Shown here: positions 36,223-46,370 of the stretch, piece after piece
Layout of the letters: each line of letters begins with the position of its first letter
How positions within the stretch are numbered: the first letter of the stretch is position 1
From: Sphingobacteriaceae bacterium DW12
GTDB taxonomy: Bacteria; Bacteroidota; Bacteroidia; Sphingobacteriales; Sphingobacteriaceae
NCBI GenBank assembly: GCA_000783305.1
Contig: JROE01000006.1
Span: 357,004-421,003, forward strand
Length of the DNA stretch: 64,000 nt
Direction of reading: 5' to 3'
Made by a program: the position numbers and the translations under genes
Notes under the pieces: model-generated
Told to the model about the DNA's origin: nothing
Seen by the model: the letters and a program-made list of their open reading frames with translations, nothing else
Databases searched by the model: none

Positions 36223-38574
36223 ATGTTAAACAAAATTATATTATATACGTTACCCTCCCTTGTCTTGTTTTTGGGCTCGTGCGCAGTCAAGAGCAACCGA
36301 GATAATTTCCAACCTAGCACCTATGTAAATCCATTTATTGGAGCGAGTACTAGTGTAGGGGCTGCAGAGGTATATCACGGTTTAGGAAAGACTTTTCCTG
36401 GGGCTGCGACTCCTTTTGGTATGGTGCAAGTTAGTCCCAATACGATTACTGGCGGTGATAATAGTCCTGGTTATAGCCATGAACATCGAACAATAGAAGG
36501 ATTTGCTTTTACCCAAATGAGTGGAGTGGGATGGTTTGGAGATTTGGGAAATTTTTTGGTAATGCCTACCACTGGTAAATTAAAGACTATAGCGGGTAAA
36601 GAAGACGGTAGTATCGAAGGTTATCGATCCTCGTACAATAAAGAGACAGAGCATGCAGAAGCAGGTTACTACGCGGTAGAGTTATTGGATTACGATATTA
36701 AGGTAGAAGCCACTGCTGCTGCGCACAGCGGCATGTTGAAATTTACATATCCGGAAAACAAATCGTCTCGTATCCAGATTGACCTTGCGCGTAGAGTGGG
36801 CGGAACGTCCACAGAACAGTACGTGACTAAGATAGATTCGCATACCATCAAAGGTTGGATGAAATGTACACCAGACGGTGGAGGCTGGGGCAATGGCGAG
36901 GGCAAAGCGAATTATACGGTTTATTTTTATGCTCGTTTTAGTAAACCTTTAGATCGTTACGGATTTTGGCGAGCTGACATTCCTGATGATTGGGTTCGGA
37001 AACGTGATGAAGTGGTGAGTATCCCCTATTTAAAACGAGTTGAACAAGCCGAAGTACAAAGAGAAGGAACAACGCAACAGGGTAAACATTTAGGTTTTTT
37101 TTCGGAGTTCGAAACCAAGCAGGACGAAGTCGTCACCTTGCAAGTCGGAATCTCGTTTGTCGACATGGAGGGAGCTGAGCGAAATTTAAAAGCAGAAATA
37201 GATGGAAAGGACTTCGAACGTGTTCGTCAGGAGGCTCGTCAATCTTGGGACAAGGAGTTGGCTCGAATCGCTATCAAAGGGGGGACGGAAGAGCAAAAGA
37301 CAATTTACTATACAGCTTTGTACCATACGATGATAGACCCTCGAACCTACACTGATGTAGATGGTCGCTATCGAGGTGGTGACTTGATGGTACATCGTAA
37401 TGCGGGTTTTACGAAACGTACGATTTTCAGCGGATGGGATGTTTTCCGTAGTCAGTTTCCATTGCAGACTATCATCAACCCTAGGTTAGTGAGCGATCAA
37501 CTCAACTCTCTTATCAGCATGGCGGATGAATCTGGGAAAGAATACTATGAACGATGGGAGCTTTTAAATGCCTATTCAGGTTGTATGATTGGTAACCCCG
37601 CATTGTCAGTGCTTACTGACGCTTATGTGAAAGGTATTCGAGATTATGATGTCGAGAAGGCCTACCTGTACGCTAAAAATACCTCTAAGTTGTTCGGGAA
37701 TGATAAGTTGGGTTATACAGGTCCTCCTTTCAGTATTTCCAATACTTTGGAGTATGGATATACAGACTGGTGTATCGCCGTATTGGCAAAGCAGCTTGGA
37801 AAGGAAGACGAAGCTAATCTCTATGACAGAAAAGGACAAGCCTATCGCCAAATTTTCGATACAGAAAAAGGATGGTTTCGTCCCCGGAAAGAGAACGGGG
37901 CTTGGGAAGCCTGGCCGCAAGAAGGTCGCATTAAAGAGTGGTATGGAACGATGGAATCAAATCCCTATCAACAAGGTTGGTTTGTGCCGCATGACATACC
38001 TGGTATGGTTGCCCTTATGGGGGGACGTGAAAAGGTTTTGGCTGATTTGACCGATTTTTTTGCCAAAACGCCCGAAAGCTTATTGTGGAATGATTATTAT
38101 AATCATGCCAATGAACCGGTGCATTTGGTTCCCTTTCTTTTTAATCATTTAGGAGCACCCTGGATGACCCAAAAATGGACACGTCATATATGTGATAAAG
38201 CCTATAAGAATACCGTAGAAGGCATAGTGGGCAATGAGGATGTTGGACAGATGTCGGCCTGGTATGTCTTAAGTGCATCCGGGATTCATCCTTCTTGTCC
38301 AGGTAGTACGCGCTATGAGATCACCAGTCCTGTATTTGATGAGATTGCCTTCTCACTAGACAGAGATTATTTTTCAGGAAAAAAGTTTATTATCAAAGCC
38401 CATCATAATTCAGCCACGAATATTTATATCGAGAAGGCCATGTTAAATGGTAAGCCTTATAACAAGTGCTATTTGGACTTTAACGATATAGCCACTGGAG
38501 GGAAGTTGGAATTATTCATGACAGATCAACCCAATAAAGAATGGGGACTTGAAGAAGTAAAAGACAATTTATAA
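36223..38574 (+). CDS. GH92 alpha-mannosidase lipoprotein
   Basis: The protein is 783 residues. The lipoprotein signal ends LFLGSC (Cys20). GH92 features: YVNPFIGAS near the N-terminus, FPGAATPFGMVQVSPNT, the GYSHEHRTIEGFAFTQMSG segment, FSGWDVFRSQFPL, and GNEDVGQMSAWYVLSASGIHP with acidic residues placed as in calcium-dependent exo-alpha-mannosidases. Expected action is removal of alpha-1,2/1,3/1,4/1,6-mannose from N-glycans or mannan; linkage cannot be read. It is probably tethered at the membrane. The next gene begins 4 bases after its stop. A second GH92 gene lies two genes downstream. Confidence 0.94.
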   Translation: MLNKIILYTLPSLVLFLGSCAVKSNRDNFQPSTYVNPFIGASTSVGAAEVYHGLGKTFPGAATPFGMVQVSPNTITGGDNSPGYSHEHRTIEGFAFTQMSGVGWFGDLGNFLVMPTTGKLKTIAGKEDGSIEGYRSSYNKETEHAEAGYYAVELLDYDIKVEATAAAHSGMLKFTYPENKSSRIQIDLARRVGGTSTEQYVTKIDSHTIKGWMKCTPDGGGWGNGEGKANYTVYFYARFSKPLDRYGFWRADIPDDWVRKRDEVVSIPYLKRVEQAEVQREGTTQQGKHLGFFSEFETKQDEVVTLQVGISFVDMEGAERNLKAEIDGKDFERVRQEARQSWDKELARIAIKGGTEEQKTIYYTALYHTMIDPRTYTDVDGRYRGGDLMVHRNAGFTKRTIFSGWDVFRSQFPLQTIINPRLVSDQLNSLISMADESGKEYYERWELLNAYSGCMIGNPALSVLTDAYVKGIRDYDVEKAYLYAKNTSKLFGNDKLGYTGPPFSISNTLEYGYTDWCIAVLAKQLGKEDEANLYDRKGQAYRQIFDTEKGWFRPRKENGAWEAWPQEGRIKEWYGTMESNPYQQGWFVPHDIPGMVALMGGREKVLADLTDFFAKTPESLLWNDYYNHANEPVHLVPFLFNHLGAPWMTQKWTRHICDKAYKNTVEGIVGNEDVGQMSAWYVLSASGIHPSCPGSTRYEITSPVFDEIAFSLDRDYFSGKKFIIKAHHNSATNIYIEKAMLNGKPYNKCYLDFNDIATGGKLELFMTDQPNKEWGLEEVKDNL

Positions 38575-38578
38575 ACGG

Positions 38579-41500
38579 ATGAGAAGAGTAACCATTTTAT
38601 TGCTGTATTTTGTACTGGGGAGTTTTTTTGCCATGGGTCAGCTCAGACACATGTCTTTGAACAGCAGCAACCCTAATATAGTTTGGGAGGTAAAACCCCA
38701 AGCCGAAATTGCGTCTACTGGATGCGAAATATCCCTTCCAAACTTTAAGCTGGATGGTGCAGTGAAAGGCGTGGTGCCAGGTGTCGTATTTACGGCCTAT
38801 GTAGATGCAAAGTTGGTTCCTGATCCCAATTTTGCAGACAATATACATCGTGTAGACGAGCGCAATTTCAATCGTCCTTTTTGGTATCGAACTACCTTTC
38901 GTATTCCTGCCGATTACAAACCTGATCAACGTCTTTGGTTGCAGTTTGATAATACTAATCGATATGCTGATTTTTATTTAAATGGCGTCAAACTGTCAGG
39001 TACAGCTGGGTCAACTAAGGATGTTAGCGGCCACATGCTTCGTACGAAATATGACATTAGTCGACTAGTAGTTGCTGGACAGGAGAACGCGATAGCTGTA
39101 TTGATTACAGATGCCGACCAGAAAAAAACTCGTGATGCCAAGGATCCTTTTGGTGTTGTAGCCAGCCCCACCTATTTATCGGCTGCAAGCTGGGATTGGA
39201 TGCCTTATGTACCGGGTCGATTGGCAGGCATCACAGGAAATGTCTCGCTAAATACCACGGGTGACATTACCTTGGAGGATCCGTGGGTCAGGTCAGAATT
39301 GGAATCCAATGAGATTGCTTATCTCTTCGTGTCTACCGAACTCAAAAACTCTAGCAGTACTGATAGGGATGTCGAATTGTCGGGCGTCATTCAACCTGGT
39401 AATGTTCATTTCAGCAAAAAGGTAAAAGTAACTGCTAATAGCAAGATAAAGGTATACCTGAGTAAAGAGGAAATTAAAGAATTTGTGCTTCGTAATCCTA
39501 AATTATGGTGGCCTAATGGATATGGCGAACCTAATCTATATAATTGCACGTTGAGCTGTAGTTATGATGGACAACCGTCGGATCGTCGTGAGATTAGTTT
39601 TGGAATCCGTAAATACGAGTATCAGTATGTAACCAACAAAGCAGGGTGGCCTGTGTTGACTTTCTTCATTAATGGGCAAAAAATATTCTTAAAAGGTGGT
39701 AATTGGGGTATGAGCGAGTATTTACTTCGTTGCCATGGCGAAGAATATGAAACGAAGATTAGGCTACATAAGGATATGAACTACAACATGATCCGACTTT
39801 GGACAGGTACGGTGACGGATGATGAGTTTTATACCTATTGCGATCGTTACGGTATTATGGTCTGGGACGACTTTTGGCTCTATGTGGCCTATAATGATGT
39901 TGCTGACGAAGAGGATTTCAAAGCAAATGCACTGGACAAAGTCAAGCGATTACGCAATCATCCGAGCATCGCCATTTGGTGCGGGGCGAATGAGACGCGA
40001 CCTAAACCCGAATTGGATAACTACTTACGCTCAATCATTGCTTTGGAGGATCATAATGATCGTTTATATAAATCAAGTTCTAATCAAGATGGGCTCTCAG
40101 GAAGTGGGTGGTGGGGCAATCAGCCTCCAAAGCATCATTTTGAGAGTTCAGGCAGTAATTTAGCATGGAATGACCCTGCATATCCATATGGGTCTGACAG
40201 AGGATATGGTTTGCGTACTGAGATTGGAACTGCAACTTTTCCAAATTATGAAAGTGTAAGGGCTTTTATCCCAGCGGATAAGTTATGGCCGTTGCCGACA
40301 GATCATCAATTGGAGACGGATGATGACAATGTTTGGAATAAGCATTATTTTGGGAAAGAGGCGTCTAATGCTAGTCCCATTCGATATAAACATGCTGTCA
40401 ATACGCAATTTGGCCAGTCCGATAATTTAGAATCTTTTTGTGAAAAAGCCCAGTATCTAAACATTGAAGTAATGAAAGGTATGTATGAGGCGTGGAATGA
40501 CAAAATGTGGGACGATGCTACCGGGATGTTGATTTGGATGAGTCAGTCAGCTTATCCTTCATTTGTATGGCAGACTTATGATTACTATTATGATGCGACA
40601 GGAGCGTACTGGGGCGCAAAGCAAGCTTGCGAACCTTTGCATATTCAGTGGAATGCTTCCAACAACAGTGTCAAAGGTATTAACAGCAGTTCTAAACCGT
40701 TAATTGGAGCTTATGCAACTGCCCGAGTGTACAATCTAGCGGGGCAAGAGCTTCCGCTTTATGGCGCATCTGTAAAGCTGGACATCCCGGCAAGTGAAAG
40801 GAAGGAGGCTTTTCGACTAAATTTTAATCAGGGAAACCTAGCTTTCGGAAAAGCAGCCTACTCTTCATCGGCCCAAATGAATGGAAAAGCCGAATTCGTG
40901 ACCGATGGGGCTAGTGCTAGTCGATGGGAAAGTAATCCTAACGATCAGGAGTGGATTTATGTTGATCTTGAAAAAAAGCAGATTTTACACACACTCCGTG
41001 TGAGGTGGGAACAAGCGTATGCAGCGACCTATTTGGTACAAGTCTCTAATGACGCTAAAAATTGGCGTACGATTGAACACGTTAAAAAATCAAAAGGCGG
41101 GGTGGAGGATATTTCCTTAAAAGGAGTGAAGGCCAGGTTCGTAAAGATAGTAGGAACAGAACGTGCGACTGAGTTTGGATTTTCCATTTTTGAATTGGAA
41201 GTATATGGCAAGCGACAAGCAACAACGGAGCTCTCTCCCTTGCACTTTATAAAATTGCAGTTGAAAGACAGCCTAGGGACACTCATTTCAGAAAATTTCT
41301 ATTGGCGTAACGGTGAACAGGATTTGGATTATACCGCGTTGAATGCTTTACCAGCAGCGAAATTATCTTTTGAAATCATCCCTGGAACAGAGGTCGGAGT
41401 TCCACAAGTACGAATTAAAAATCAAGGGAGAACGATATCGTTTGGAAATCGGTTACGATTAGAAAATAGCGCTACCCGAGAGCGGATTTTGCCGGTGCTT

Positions 41501-41650
41501 TTTTCCGAAAACTATTTCAGTTTGATGCCAGGAGAGGAGAAAATAATCAATATAGCCGGAGTAGCTAGAGCCCAGTTGGCACAGGCGTCACTTTTATGGA
41601 AGCAATATGGCCATTCCGAACAAGATATCCTTCACCTTAAGAATCAATAG
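38579..41650 (+). CDS. Secreted GH2 exo-glycosidase with discoidin (F5/8C) domain
   Basis: The protein is 1023 residues with signal peptide MRRVTILLLYFVLGSFFAMG. GH2 parts: sugar-binding jelly roll (about 50-220), Ig-like domain with NPKLWWPNGYGEPNLY, and a TIM barrel with acid/base in WCGANETR (Glu472) and nucleophile in LRTEIG (Glu548). This resembles exo-beta-D-glucosaminidase/beta-mannosidase enzymes more than LacZ. Residues about 756-878 form an F5/8 type C domain (VTDGASASRWESNP, EWIYVDLEKKQILHTLRVRWE), inserted before the final Ig-like parts; it likely binds glycan. The context suggests action on the Man-beta-GlcNAc or GlcNAc core of N-glycans. Confidence 0.85.
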   Translation: MRRVTILLLYFVLGSFFAMGQLRHMSLNSSNPNIVWEVKPQAEIASTGCEISLPNFKLDGAVKGVVPGVVFTAYVDAKLVPDPNFADNIHRVDERNFNRPFWYRTTFRIPADYKPDQRLWLQFDNTNRYADFYLNGVKLSGTAGSTKDVSGHMLRTKYDISRLVVAGQENAIAVLITDADQKKTRDAKDPFGVVASPTYLSAASWDWMPYVPGRLAGITGNVSLNTTGDITLEDPWVRSELESNEIAYLFVSTELKNSSSTDRDVELSGVIQPGNVHFSKKVKVTANSKIKVYLSKEEIKEFVLRNPKLWWPNGYGEPNLYNCTLSCSYDGQPSDRREISFGIRKYEYQYVTNKAGWPVLTFFINGQKIFLKGGNWGMSEYLLRCHGEEYETKIRLHKDMNYNMIRLWTGTVTDDEFYTYCDRYGIMVWDDFWLYVAYNDVADEEDFKANALDKVKRLRNHPSIAIWCGANETRPKPELDNYLRSIIALEDHNDRLYKSSSNQDGLSGSGWWGNQPPKHHFESSGSNLAWNDPAYPYGSDRGYGLRTEIGTATFPNYESVRAFIPADKLWPLPTDHQLETDDDNVWNKHYFGKEASNASPIRYKHAVNTQFGQSDNLESFCEKAQYLNIEVMKGMYEAWNDKMWDDATGMLIWMSQSAYPSFVWQTYDYYYDATGAYWGAKQACEPLHIQWNASNNSVKGINSSSKPLIGAYATARVYNLAGQELPLYGASVKLDIPASERKEAFRLNFNQGNLAFGKAAYSSSAQMNGKAEFVTDGASASRWESNPNDQEWIYVDLEKKQILHTLRVRWEQAYAATYLVQVSNDAKNWRTIEHVKKSKGGVEDISLKGVKARFVKIVGTERATEFGFSIFELEVYGKRQATTELSPLHFIKLQLKDSLGTLISENFYWRNGEQDLDYTALNALPAAKLSFEIIPGTEVGVPQVRIKNQGRTISFGNRLRLENSATRERILPVLFSENYFSLMPGEEKIINIAGVARAQLAQASLLWKQYGHSEQDILHLKNQ

Positions 41651-41661
41651 AAATATTCATC

Positions 41662-43968
41662 ATGACAACTCAAATTATGTATCGAATTAAAACAAGCATT
41701 TTATCCTGTATCGTAGGTATTTTGTTACCGATAGGTCTTTGTCAAGGGCAGGAGGTCAATCTCGTGAAATACGTTAATACCCTGCAAGGGACGGATTCAG
41801 AATGGTCTCTTTCTTATGGCAATACATATCCAACGGTAGGTCTCCCTTTTGGGGTGCATTTTTTCTCGGCACAGACAGGAAAGAACGGGGATGGCTGGAA
41901 GTATCAATACAAAGCGAATACGATAAGGGGGTTTCAACAGGTACACCAATGTAGTCCTTGGATGGGCGACTATGCCGTTTTTTCCTTGATGCCTGCTCTC
42001 GGCGAGCTAAAAGTACAGGAAGATGCGCGAGCATTGCCTTTTTCACATCAAAATGAGATAGCCAAACCAAACTACTATTCAGTCAAATTTGATAATGGTG
42101 TGCAAGCAGAAGTAAGTCCTGTAGAACGCGGCGGGCATATGCGATTCAGCTTCCCGAAACGCGAAAAGGCATATCTGATACTGGATGGATTCTTGAAAGA
42201 CAGCGAGGTAACGATTCTCCCCGACGAGCGTAAGATAATCGGCTACGTCAATAACGGTAGATTTGTCCCGGAGAATTTTAAGAATTATTTTGTGTTGGTA
42301 TTTGATCAAGATTTTAAAGCTTATGGTACTTGGGAGAATGTCAATAATACACAACACGGAAATCAGGTCCATGCACGAGGGAAAGGAGTAGGTGCCTATT
42401 TGGAATTCAAGCCTGCTACGAAGGTAGAAGTGAAGATTGCATCTTCTTACATCAGTCAGGAACAAGCTGAACGCAATTTCCGTCAAGAGTTGGAAGGTAA
42501 GGGTAATTTTGAGACTACAAAAAAGAAAGCTTTTGATATCTGGAACGCCCTGTTAAATAGGGTACTTGTAGAGGGCGGGACAGAAGCCGAGAAAGCAACT
42601 TTCTATTCTTGCCTGTTTCGCGCAAATTTGTTCTCCCGAAAATTTTATGAAGTAGATGCACAGGGAAATCCTTACTACTTCAGTCCGTATGATGGCAAGG
42701 TCCATCAAGGGTATATGTATACTGATAATGGTTTTTGGGATACCTTTAGAGCCCAGTTTCCGTTGAGCAATATCTTGCACCGGGAGTTGCAAGGGCGTTA
42801 TATGGAATCTTTGCTCACTGCACAGAAACAGGCGGGGTTCTTCCCGACTTGGTCCAATCCAGGAATGTCTGGTGTCATGATCGGCAACCATGCTATTTCG
42901 TTATTGACAGATGCTTGGGCTAAGGGTATCCATACGTTCGATCCAGATAGCGCCTTGAATGCCTACTACCACGAGACTACCAATAAAGGTTTTTGGGGAG
43001 GGTCGAACGGACGTCAGGGCTGGAAAGATTATTTTACCAAAGGATATATCCCTTACGCAGAAGATTTACATGAGAGTACGGCCAAAACTTTGGAATATGC
43101 ATATGACGATTTTTGTGCTTATCAATTAGCCCATATGACGGGAAATACATTCTATAAGAATATATACGCTCGACAGATGTATAACTATAAAAATGTATTC
43201 GATTCGAGTGTAAACTTTGTAAGAGGTCGCTTACCTAATGGCGATTGGATGCCTGATTTTGATCCAGTGGAGTGGGGTGGAGCTTTTACAGAAGCCAATG
43301 CTTGGCAGTATACCTGGTCGGTAATGCATGATATCAATGGATTGATAAACTTGATTGGGGGTGAAGAAAGGTTCAATGCCAAACTTGATTCATTCTTTAC
43401 GATGGAACAGAGCATTAAATACGGGTCTTACAAGCAGGAAATCCATGAAATGCGGGAAATGTTATTGGCCAAAATGGGGCAGTATGCGCATGGAAATCAA
43501 CCGACACAACACGTCTCTTACCTATACAATTTTAGTGGTCAACCTTGGAAATCTCAAAAGCAAGTGCGGATGGTAACCTCGCAACTGTATAATGCTACTG
43601 AGAGAGGATATCCTGGTGACGAAGACCAAGGGCAAATGTCATCTTGGTATGTACTCAGTGCTTTGGGAATTTACAGTGTTTGTCCAGGTACAGATCAGTA
43701 TGTGATTGGCAGTCCTGTATTTGAAAAAGCAACCGTAACACTTGAAAATGGCAACCGCTTCGTCGTCTATGCCAAAAATAATAGTCCTAAGCATGTATAC
43801 ATACAGACTGCTCGGCTGAATGGTGTACAATACGACAAGAATTTTATTACCTATTCTGATATCCTGAATGGAGGTGTATTAGAACTTGAAATGGGAGAAA
43901 GACCCAATTATACCAGAGGCGTGGCTCTTGAAGCGAGACCTTTTTCCTTAAGTAAAATAACAGAGTGA
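41662..43968 (+). CDS. Second GH92 alpha-mannosidase, secreted
   Basis: The protein is 768 residues from ATG 41662; an internal Met (41677, MYRIKTSILSCIVGILLPIG) gives a cleaner signal peptide. GH92 features: YVNTLQGTDSEWSLSYGNTYP, TVGLPFGVHFFS, GFWDTFRAQFPL, SNPGMSGVMIGNHAISLLTD and DEDQGQMSSWYVLSALGIYSVCPGTDQY. The DxDQGQ form differs from DVGQ in the first GH92 and is one of the variants separating GH92 subgroups, so the two enzymes probably cut different mannose linkages or positions. The upstream gene ends 11 bases before it. Confidence 0.92.
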   Translation: MTTQIMYRIKTSILSCIVGILLPIGLCQGQEVNLVKYVNTLQGTDSEWSLSYGNTYPTVGLPFGVHFFSAQTGKNGDGWKYQYKANTIRGFQQVHQCSPWMGDYAVFSLMPALGELKVQEDARALPFSHQNEIAKPNYYSVKFDNGVQAEVSPVERGGHMRFSFPKREKAYLILDGFLKDSEVTILPDERKIIGYVNNGRFVPENFKNYFVLVFDQDFKAYGTWENVNNTQHGNQVHARGKGVGAYLEFKPATKVEVKIASSYISQEQAERNFRQELEGKGNFETTKKKAFDIWNALLNRVLVEGGTEAEKATFYSCLFRANLFSRKFYEVDAQGNPYYFSPYDGKVHQGYMYTDNGFWDTFRAQFPLSNILHRELQGRYMESLLTAQKQAGFFPTWSNPGMSGVMIGNHAISLLTDAWAKGIHTFDPDSALNAYYHETTNKGFWGGSNGRQGWKDYFTKGYIPYAEDLHESTAKTLEYAYDDFCAYQLAHMTGNTFYKNIYARQMYNYKNVFDSSVNFVRGRLPNGDWMPDFDPVEWGGAFTEANAWQYTWSVMHDINGLINLIGGEERFNAKLDSFFTMEQSIKYGSYKQEIHEMREMLLAKMGQYAHGNQPTQHVSYLYNFSGQPWKSQKQVRMVTSQLYNATERGYPGDEDQGQMSSWYVLSALGIYSVCPGTDQYVIGSPVFEKATVTLENGNRFVVYAKNNSPKHVYIQTARLNGVQYDKNFITYSDILNGGVLELEMGERPNYTRGVALEARPFSLSKITE

Positions 43969-44062
43969 TGACGATAAGATATAGGTGTATAGATGACGGG
44001 TTATGGAGTGCGATGGTGCTGCTTGTCCATCAACAAGGTGGGCCATAGAAAACGGGAGCGCA

Positions 44063-44081
44063 TGGCCACAGTTAGTGGCCA
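44063..44081 (+). promoter_or_regulatory. Hairpin between the enzyme genes and the Sus genes
   Basis: TGGCCAC and GTGGCCA form a perfect 7-bp stem with an AGTTA loop, in the 214-base gap before the SusD gene. No T-run follows, so it may be a processing or attenuation site dividing enzyme and transport genes rather than a full terminator. Confidence 0.4.
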
Positions 44082-44182
44082 CTCGACGATGCAATTAACA
44101 ATTTTAAATGTCAACATTCCAACTGAATCAAAAACGAACCATTTGTAGTAAGCCGTTGGAATATCCAATTATAAATCAAATT

Positions 44183-45910
44183 ATGAACAAGCGATTCTTT
44201 ATTTATATAGCTTTTGCTATTCTGATTATTCTGTCTTGTAGTAAGCAAGGATTTCTGGATCAAACAAAGTCATCAGATTTGAATGAACAGGTTGTCTTTT
44301 CAGACAGTGCGTATACGATTAATTTTTTGTCCAGTATTTACAACGATATTGGATTTGCGACTTGGCCGAAGCGATTTGGAGGGGGAGGACTAGATGCGAG
44401 TACTGATGAAGCGGAAGGTGCAGGCCTGGGAAGCATCAATACATTTATACAATTCGCAACTGGTACGGTCAATTCCAATATGATTACCCGAGATGCTTGG
44501 TCTACGAGTTATACCAATATTCGACGGGCAAATATCATGTTGAAAAATTTGCCAAATGCGAAATTTGGAGATGATATAAAAGTGAGGGTAAAAGCCGAAA
44601 GTCGCTTTTTAAGAGCCTATTATTATTTCGTCTTATTGGAGCACTATGCTGGCATTCCGTTATTGGGAGACAGTGTATTTAACGCTAGTAGTACGATTCC
44701 TTCTAAACGTAATACGTTTGCCGAATGCGTGGAATATATCGTGCAGGAATGTGAAGCCGCTGCAGAAGATTTGCCTTGGATCCATAGTGGTGAGAATTAT
44801 GGCCGCATTAACAAGGCCGCCTGCTATGGACTTAAGTCTCGCTTGTTGTTGTACGCCGCTAGTCCATTGTTTAACGGACAGGGGATGGCTAGCGATGGAC
44901 CTCTACAAGCTGTAGTGGCGTACCCAGATATGGATAAGAGTCGTTGGGAACGAGCGGAGCATGCTGCTGTCCAAGTGATGGAATCGGGCATATATACCTT
45001 ACATCAAGGAAATAGTAACGAACCCGGTTACGGTTTTTATCAAGTGTTCCAATTACGTAAAAATTCAGAATATCTATTGGCTCGGATGCAAAATACCAAT
45101 CGTGATTTAGAGGGCATTTGGAATCCGCCCACCTTTGGGGTGACCAATCCCGGGGCGTATCCTTATTTGGAGACAGTTAATGCTTTCGGAATGAAAAATG
45201 GCCTACCCATTGATGATCCTAGCTCGGGCTATGATCCCAAGCAACCTTATAAAGACCGCGATCCTCGTTTCGCAAACAGCATTACGAGAGACCAGTCTTT
45301 GGTATTTCATCGGGATGGGCTTGCGAGACGTCCTGTCAATATCTACATTGACAAAACTAATCCAAGTAACGTAGTGTCGAGTCAAGATGCTATTTATAAA
45401 GGGACACCAACAGGCTACTACACCTATAAGATGGTGAACAGAGACGTAGGGGCCGACTGGTTCAATACCGTGACTCCCCGTTGTATGCCTATCATACGTT
45501 ATGCGGAGATATTGCTAAATTATGCCGAGGCCCGTAATGAACACTTGGCTGCGCCTGATCAAAAAGTCTATGAGGCGGTAGAAAGTATCCGGTCAAGAGC
45601 TGGGTTGTCTCCCTATGCATTATCCCCAGGGCTTTCTCAGCAGGAAATGCGTGAGATTATTCAAAATGAACGTCAAAAAGAGTTAGCCTTCGAGGGGCAT
45701 CGTTTTTTTGATGTGCGACGCTGGAAAATTGCAGAAACGATGGAAAGTCGTCAAATGCATGGTACTGAACCCGTTCGTACTGCCGCTGGAACCAGCTATA
45801 ATACGATAAACGTACGTAAACGTGTGTTTGACAAGCGGATGTACCTGTGGCCAATTCCACAATCGGAGGTGGCCAAATCTATTGATTTAATACAAAATCC
45901 TGGTTATTAA
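44183..45910 (+). CDS. SusD-family glycan-binding lipoprotein, first in cluster
   Basis: The protein is 575 residues from ATG 44183, which begins a lipoprotein signal (MNKRFFIYIAFAILIILSC, Cys19). The upstream ATG at 44108 would add 25 polar residues and is unlikely. SusD features: AESRFLRAYYYFVLLEHYAGIPLLGD, IRYAEILLNYAEARNEHL, the RQKELAFEGHRFFDVRRWKIAE helix and the C-terminal IDLIQNPGY. It is closely related in layout to the SusD at 50537. No SusC precedes it; the nearest SusC is three genes away. Confidence 0.93.
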   Translation: MNKRFFIYIAFAILIILSCSKQGFLDQTKSSDLNEQVVFSDSAYTINFLSSIYNDIGFATWPKRFGGGGLDASTDEAEGAGLGSINTFIQFATGTVNSNMITRDAWSTSYTNIRRANIMLKNLPNAKFGDDIKVRVKAESRFLRAYYYFVLLEHYAGIPLLGDSVFNASSTIPSKRNTFAECVEYIVQECEAAAEDLPWIHSGENYGRINKAACYGLKSRLLLYAASPLFNGQGMASDGPLQAVVAYPDMDKSRWERAEHAAVQVMESGIYTLHQGNSNEPGYGFYQVFQLRKNSEYLLARMQNTNRDLEGIWNPPTFGVTNPGAYPYLETVNAFGMKNGLPIDDPSSGYDPKQPYKDRDPRFANSITRDQSLVFHRDGLARRPVNIYIDKTNPSNVVSSQDAIYKGTPTGYYTYKMVNRDVGADWFNTVTPRCMPIIRYAEILLNYAEARNEHLAAPDQKVYEAVESIRSRAGLSPYALSPGLSQQEMREIIQNERQKELAFEGHRFFDVRRWKIAETMESRQMHGTEPVRTAAGTSYNTINVRKRVFDKRMYLWPIPQSEVAKSIDLIQNPGY

Positions 45911-45921
45911 TAATACACAAG

Positions 45922-46365
45922 ATGAAGATAAAGATATTAGCACCATTGGTGTTTGGAATCATGAGTTTATTGACCTTGTCATCCTGTGAAGATGAGATGG
46001 CCAAAGTCACAAATGAAGAGTCCATAAAAGACATTGCCGGCAATTGGAAAGTCGTTCAGCTAATCCGTAATGGTGAAGACTTAAGTAAGCGGATGGAAGT
46101 CAAAGATTTCCAAATCAATTTTAATACTGATGGTACATATACACTGGCGGAGCAACTTCCCTTTGTCGTAGATGCTTCTGGGCGGTATATGTTTAATGAT
46201 CCGCAGTTCCCCTTTAGTTTGATTTTGAGGCCCGAAGGAGAGGAGAAAGAGGTAGCAGTCAAATTTCAGTTCCCGGTCGTTGCAGGCAAACGACAGCTTA
46301 GTTTAAGCTTCAGTCTAGGATGTAGTAGCAACAGTTATCAATTTAATTTTGAACGCCAAAACTAA
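45922..46365 (+). CDS. Small lipoprotein, DUF5004/lipocalin-like
   Basis: The protein is 147 residues with lipoprotein signal LTLSSC (Cys22). The mature part begins DIAGNWKVVQLIRNGEDL and continues with INFNTDGTYTLAEQLPFVVDASGRY, the lipocalin-like GxW opening and beta pattern seen in DUF5004-type lipoproteins. Such small lipoproteins in Sus loci are accessory surface proteins without known activity. It starts 11 bases after the SusD stop and ends 5 bases before the next gene. Confidence 0.65.
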   Translation: MKIKILAPLVFGIMSLLTLSSCEDEMAKVTNEESIKDIAGNWKVVQLIRNGEDLSKRMEVKDFQINFNTDGTYTLAEQLPFVVDASGRYMFNDPQFPFSLILRPEGEEKEVAVKFQFPVVAGKRQLSLSFSLGCSSNSYQFNFERQN

Positions 46366-46370
46366 TACAC

